Shown here: positions 34,139-35,237 of the stretch, piece by piece
Numbering within the stretch: the first letter of the stretch is position 1
How the letters are laid out: each line of letters starts with the position of its first letter
Origin: Eubacteriales bacterium
GTDB lineage: Bacteria > Bacillota > JASUSC01
DNA length: 35,237 nt
Assembly: GCA_030446285.1 (NCBI GenBank)
Contig: JASUSC010000013.1
Coordinates: 1-35,237, forward strand
Direction: 5' to 3'
Notes under the pieces: generated by a model
Database searches by the model: none
Seen by the model: only the letters and a program-made list of their open reading frames with translations
What the model was told of the DNA's origin: nothing
Program-made: the position numbers and the translations under genes

Positions 34139-35044
34139 TCAGTGGTTTATCTGCAACATACTGCGGCAGTATTCACACCCCTGGCAGCGATGCAGGCGGG
34201 ACCCAAAAATATTTGCCAGCGTTTCCACAATGTGCCCCGTTTTCGGGCTCTCCCGGTAGTGAAGGAAAACCCGCTCCGGAGCTACGGTCACCAGAGTGCT
34301 GATCAAAAGGTCTCCCTGGTCGATATCTGGGTCCTCCACATCAAAAACAAATCCTTCCAGCTCTTCGCAACTGAGATTGCGTTTCTCACTGTCCATAATT
34401 TTAAAGTAGCCGCTGTTTTTCAATATCACATGCACCTGCGCCACTCGCGGCCTCTGTAGGTCAACAAAATGGCGCAAAAGGCGGATAAACTCCTTGTACT
34501 CCCATTCCAAAAGGTACTCGTCGACAGCCTTCTCCACCGCCTGCTGTAGCTCCTGCAGGTAGTCTTTCAGGCGGAAGCGGATAAAGCCTTCAATTACCAG
34601 GTGGTTGTTCTGATGCAGATATTCCTGCAGTCGCTCCATTACCTGCTTTTTCCTCTTCAAACGGTAGAAAAGAATGGCGCCGCGGTTCTCTTCAAAATTG
34701 TTCAGCGCCTTCTCCGCCAAGCAAAGAATTTGCTCCTGCTCTTCTTCGTTGAAGTAGCCGAAGTTGTTTCTAATTATTTCCCGGATCAACTCCCTCTCCC
34801 AGCGGTTGATGATAACATCGGCCACCACATCAGCCAGGTAGTAACGGAAGGTCTCGCCCTGTTTTTTGCCCTCCGCCGAAGCGGGAAAAATGTCCAGCCT
34901 GCAGCCGAAAAAAGTAAAGTTCCCGTGTTTTTCCTCAGCGCAATCTATCTTTAAGCCGCCGGCTAAAAAGCCGGATCCGGCGTTGAGGCGGGACTTTAAC
35001 AATTCCACGTGGCCGGAGGTGGCAATAGAGATAATCTCTGACAT
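34139..35044 (-). CDS. ytxC: YtxC-like sporulation-associated protein
   Basis: A 301-residue protein resembling the YtxC family found in spore-forming Firmicutes; the molecular role is unknown. Features seen: an Asn/Glu-rich helical middle (RYYLADVVADVIINRWE, IIRNNFGYFNEEEQEQIL), the family segment EGFIRFRLKDYLQELQQAV, a later VHVILKNSGYFKIMD, and a C-terminal cysteine cluster (RCQGCEYC). No signal peptide or membrane segment is evident. ATG 35044 has GAGG nine bases upstream. It stands between two terminators and is probably monocistronic. Confidence 0.8.
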   Translation of the reverse strand: MSEIISIATSGHVELLKSRLNAGSGFLAGGLKIDCAEEKHGNFTFFGCRLDIFPASAEGKKQGETFRYYLADVVADVIINRWERELIREIIRNNFGYFNEEEQEQILCLAEKALNNFEENRGAILFYRLKRKKQVMERLQEYLHQNNHLVIEGFIRFRLKDYLQELQQAVEKAVDEYLLEWEYKEFIRLLRHFVDLQRPRVAQVHVILKNSGYFKIMDSEKRNLSCEELEGFVFDVEDPDIDQGDLLISTLVTVAPERVFLHYRESPKTGHIVETLANIFGSRLHRCQGCEYCRSMLQINH

Positions 35045-35066
35045 CCGGCATCACCTCTCCTAAAAT

Positions 35067-35098
35067 AGTATATGTGCCGGAAAAATTTTGTATACAAA
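35067..35098 (-). promoter_or_regulatory. Candidate ytxC promoter and palindrome
   Basis: Minus-strand TATACT (35072-35067) is a plausible -10, with TTGTAT 19 bases before it. TTTGTATACAAA (35087-35098) is a perfect 12-base palindrome overlapping that -35 and may be an operator. Evidence is modest. Confidence 0.3.
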
Positions 35099-35112
35099 CA
35101 TAATCGGGCAAT

Positions 35113-35136
35113 AAAAAAAGCACCCTTACTGGGTGC
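35113..35136 (-). terminator. Terminator of the gene at the right edge
   Basis: GCACCC (35120-35125) pairs with GGGTGC (35131-35136); on the minus strand TTTTTTT follows. The stop codon of the partial gene lies in the hairpin loop. Confidence 0.8.
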
Positions 35137-35237
35137 TCGGGGCTGCAGAATTAATCATATCCCACAGGCGCAGCCGTATCTCCTCGAGATCCCCGGCAGG
35201 AAAATCGGGTATGAACAGCCTTTCCCCTAATGCCTTC
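35126..35237 (-). CDS. C-terminal end of an unidentified protein (partial)
   Basis: The window cuts this gene. The last 36 residues read KALGERLFIPDFPAGD, LEEIRLRLWDMINSAAPSTQ, ending at TAA 35128-35126. The frame is open to the edge and is immediately followed by a terminator, which supports it being real. The fragment is too short to name. Confidence 0.6.
   Translation of the reverse strand, partial: KALGERLFIPDFPAGDLEEIRLRLWDMINSAAPSTQ

Noticed and set aside
1-35237. CRISPR arrays, tRNA and rRNA genes, phage attachment sites, replication origin
   Set aside because: Read on both strands; no regularly spaced long repeats, cloverleaf with a CCA end, rRNA signatures or DnaA-box clusters were recognised.

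Overview
The window looks like a chromosomal segment of an anaerobic, probably thermophilic, spore-forming Firmicute of the Moorella / Desulfotomaculum / Calderihabitans kind. The reasons are C5-pathway heme genes with siroheme-branch enzymes and a NirJ2-type radical SAM protein, a YtxC-type sporulation protein, a trp operon with a TRAP-type leader, a large FAD/Fe-S glycolate-oxidase-like protein, and strong AGGAGG ribosome binding sites with frequent TTG/GTG starts. This placement is inferred from protein families; no rRNA, tRNA or CRISPR array was seen.

Layout. 0.3-2.2 kb: asnB on the plus strand. 2.2-3.2 kb: a lone cheR plus a small Cys-rich ORF. 3.4-11.25 kb, all minus strand, in transcription order: sirC, hemA, hemC, cobA-hemD, hemB, nirJ2, hemL. 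This set makes uroporphyrinogen III and siroheme and carries one enzyme of the siroheme-to-heme route. In front of it, 11.28-12.8 kb, are the wrecked remains of resB and ccsA (System II cytochrome c maturation), with a good promoter at 12858-12886 and a Y2/IS91-like transposase relic behind that. 13.3-15.2 kb: a probable redox operon trxB - zinc ribbon - frameshifted coiled-coil gene - thioredoxin-fold ORF with an in-frame TGA that may be selenocysteine. 15.4-17.2 kb: an MFS exporter and pgsA on the plus strand, overlapping a convergent MazG-like gene. 17.6-18.7 kb: a second thioredoxin reductase, broken at its CxxC. 18.95-21.96 kb: a 1002-residue FAD/Fe-S oxidoreductase with a Met/Pro-rich tail. 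22.0-29.2 kb: trpE-G-D-C-F-B-A plus a thioesterase, tightly overlapped. 29.3-35.2 kb, all minus strand: a membrane protein, a phosphoesterase, an ArsR regulator, a small membrane protein, the copper ATPase copA, an HMA-like protein without cysteines, ytxC, and the end of another gene.

Main observations. (1) The ORF at 13335-13679 has TGA as codon 22 in a C-x4-TGA-Gly-Pro-Ser motif, followed by a perfect 7-bp hairpin at SECIS-like spacing, in an operon with trxB. (2) The palindrome ATACCC-N5-GGGTAT sits inside the trxB promoter and just after the promoter of the FAD/Fe-S gene, which suggests a shared CsoR/CstR-type repressor. (3) The trp leader has eleven triplets at exact 5-nt period, ten of them GAG, followed by a terminator: a textbook TRAP site. 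(4) resB/ccsA are decayed while the heme genes downstream are intact. Several lesions cluster at 11.3-13.9 kb, so local sequence error must also be considered.
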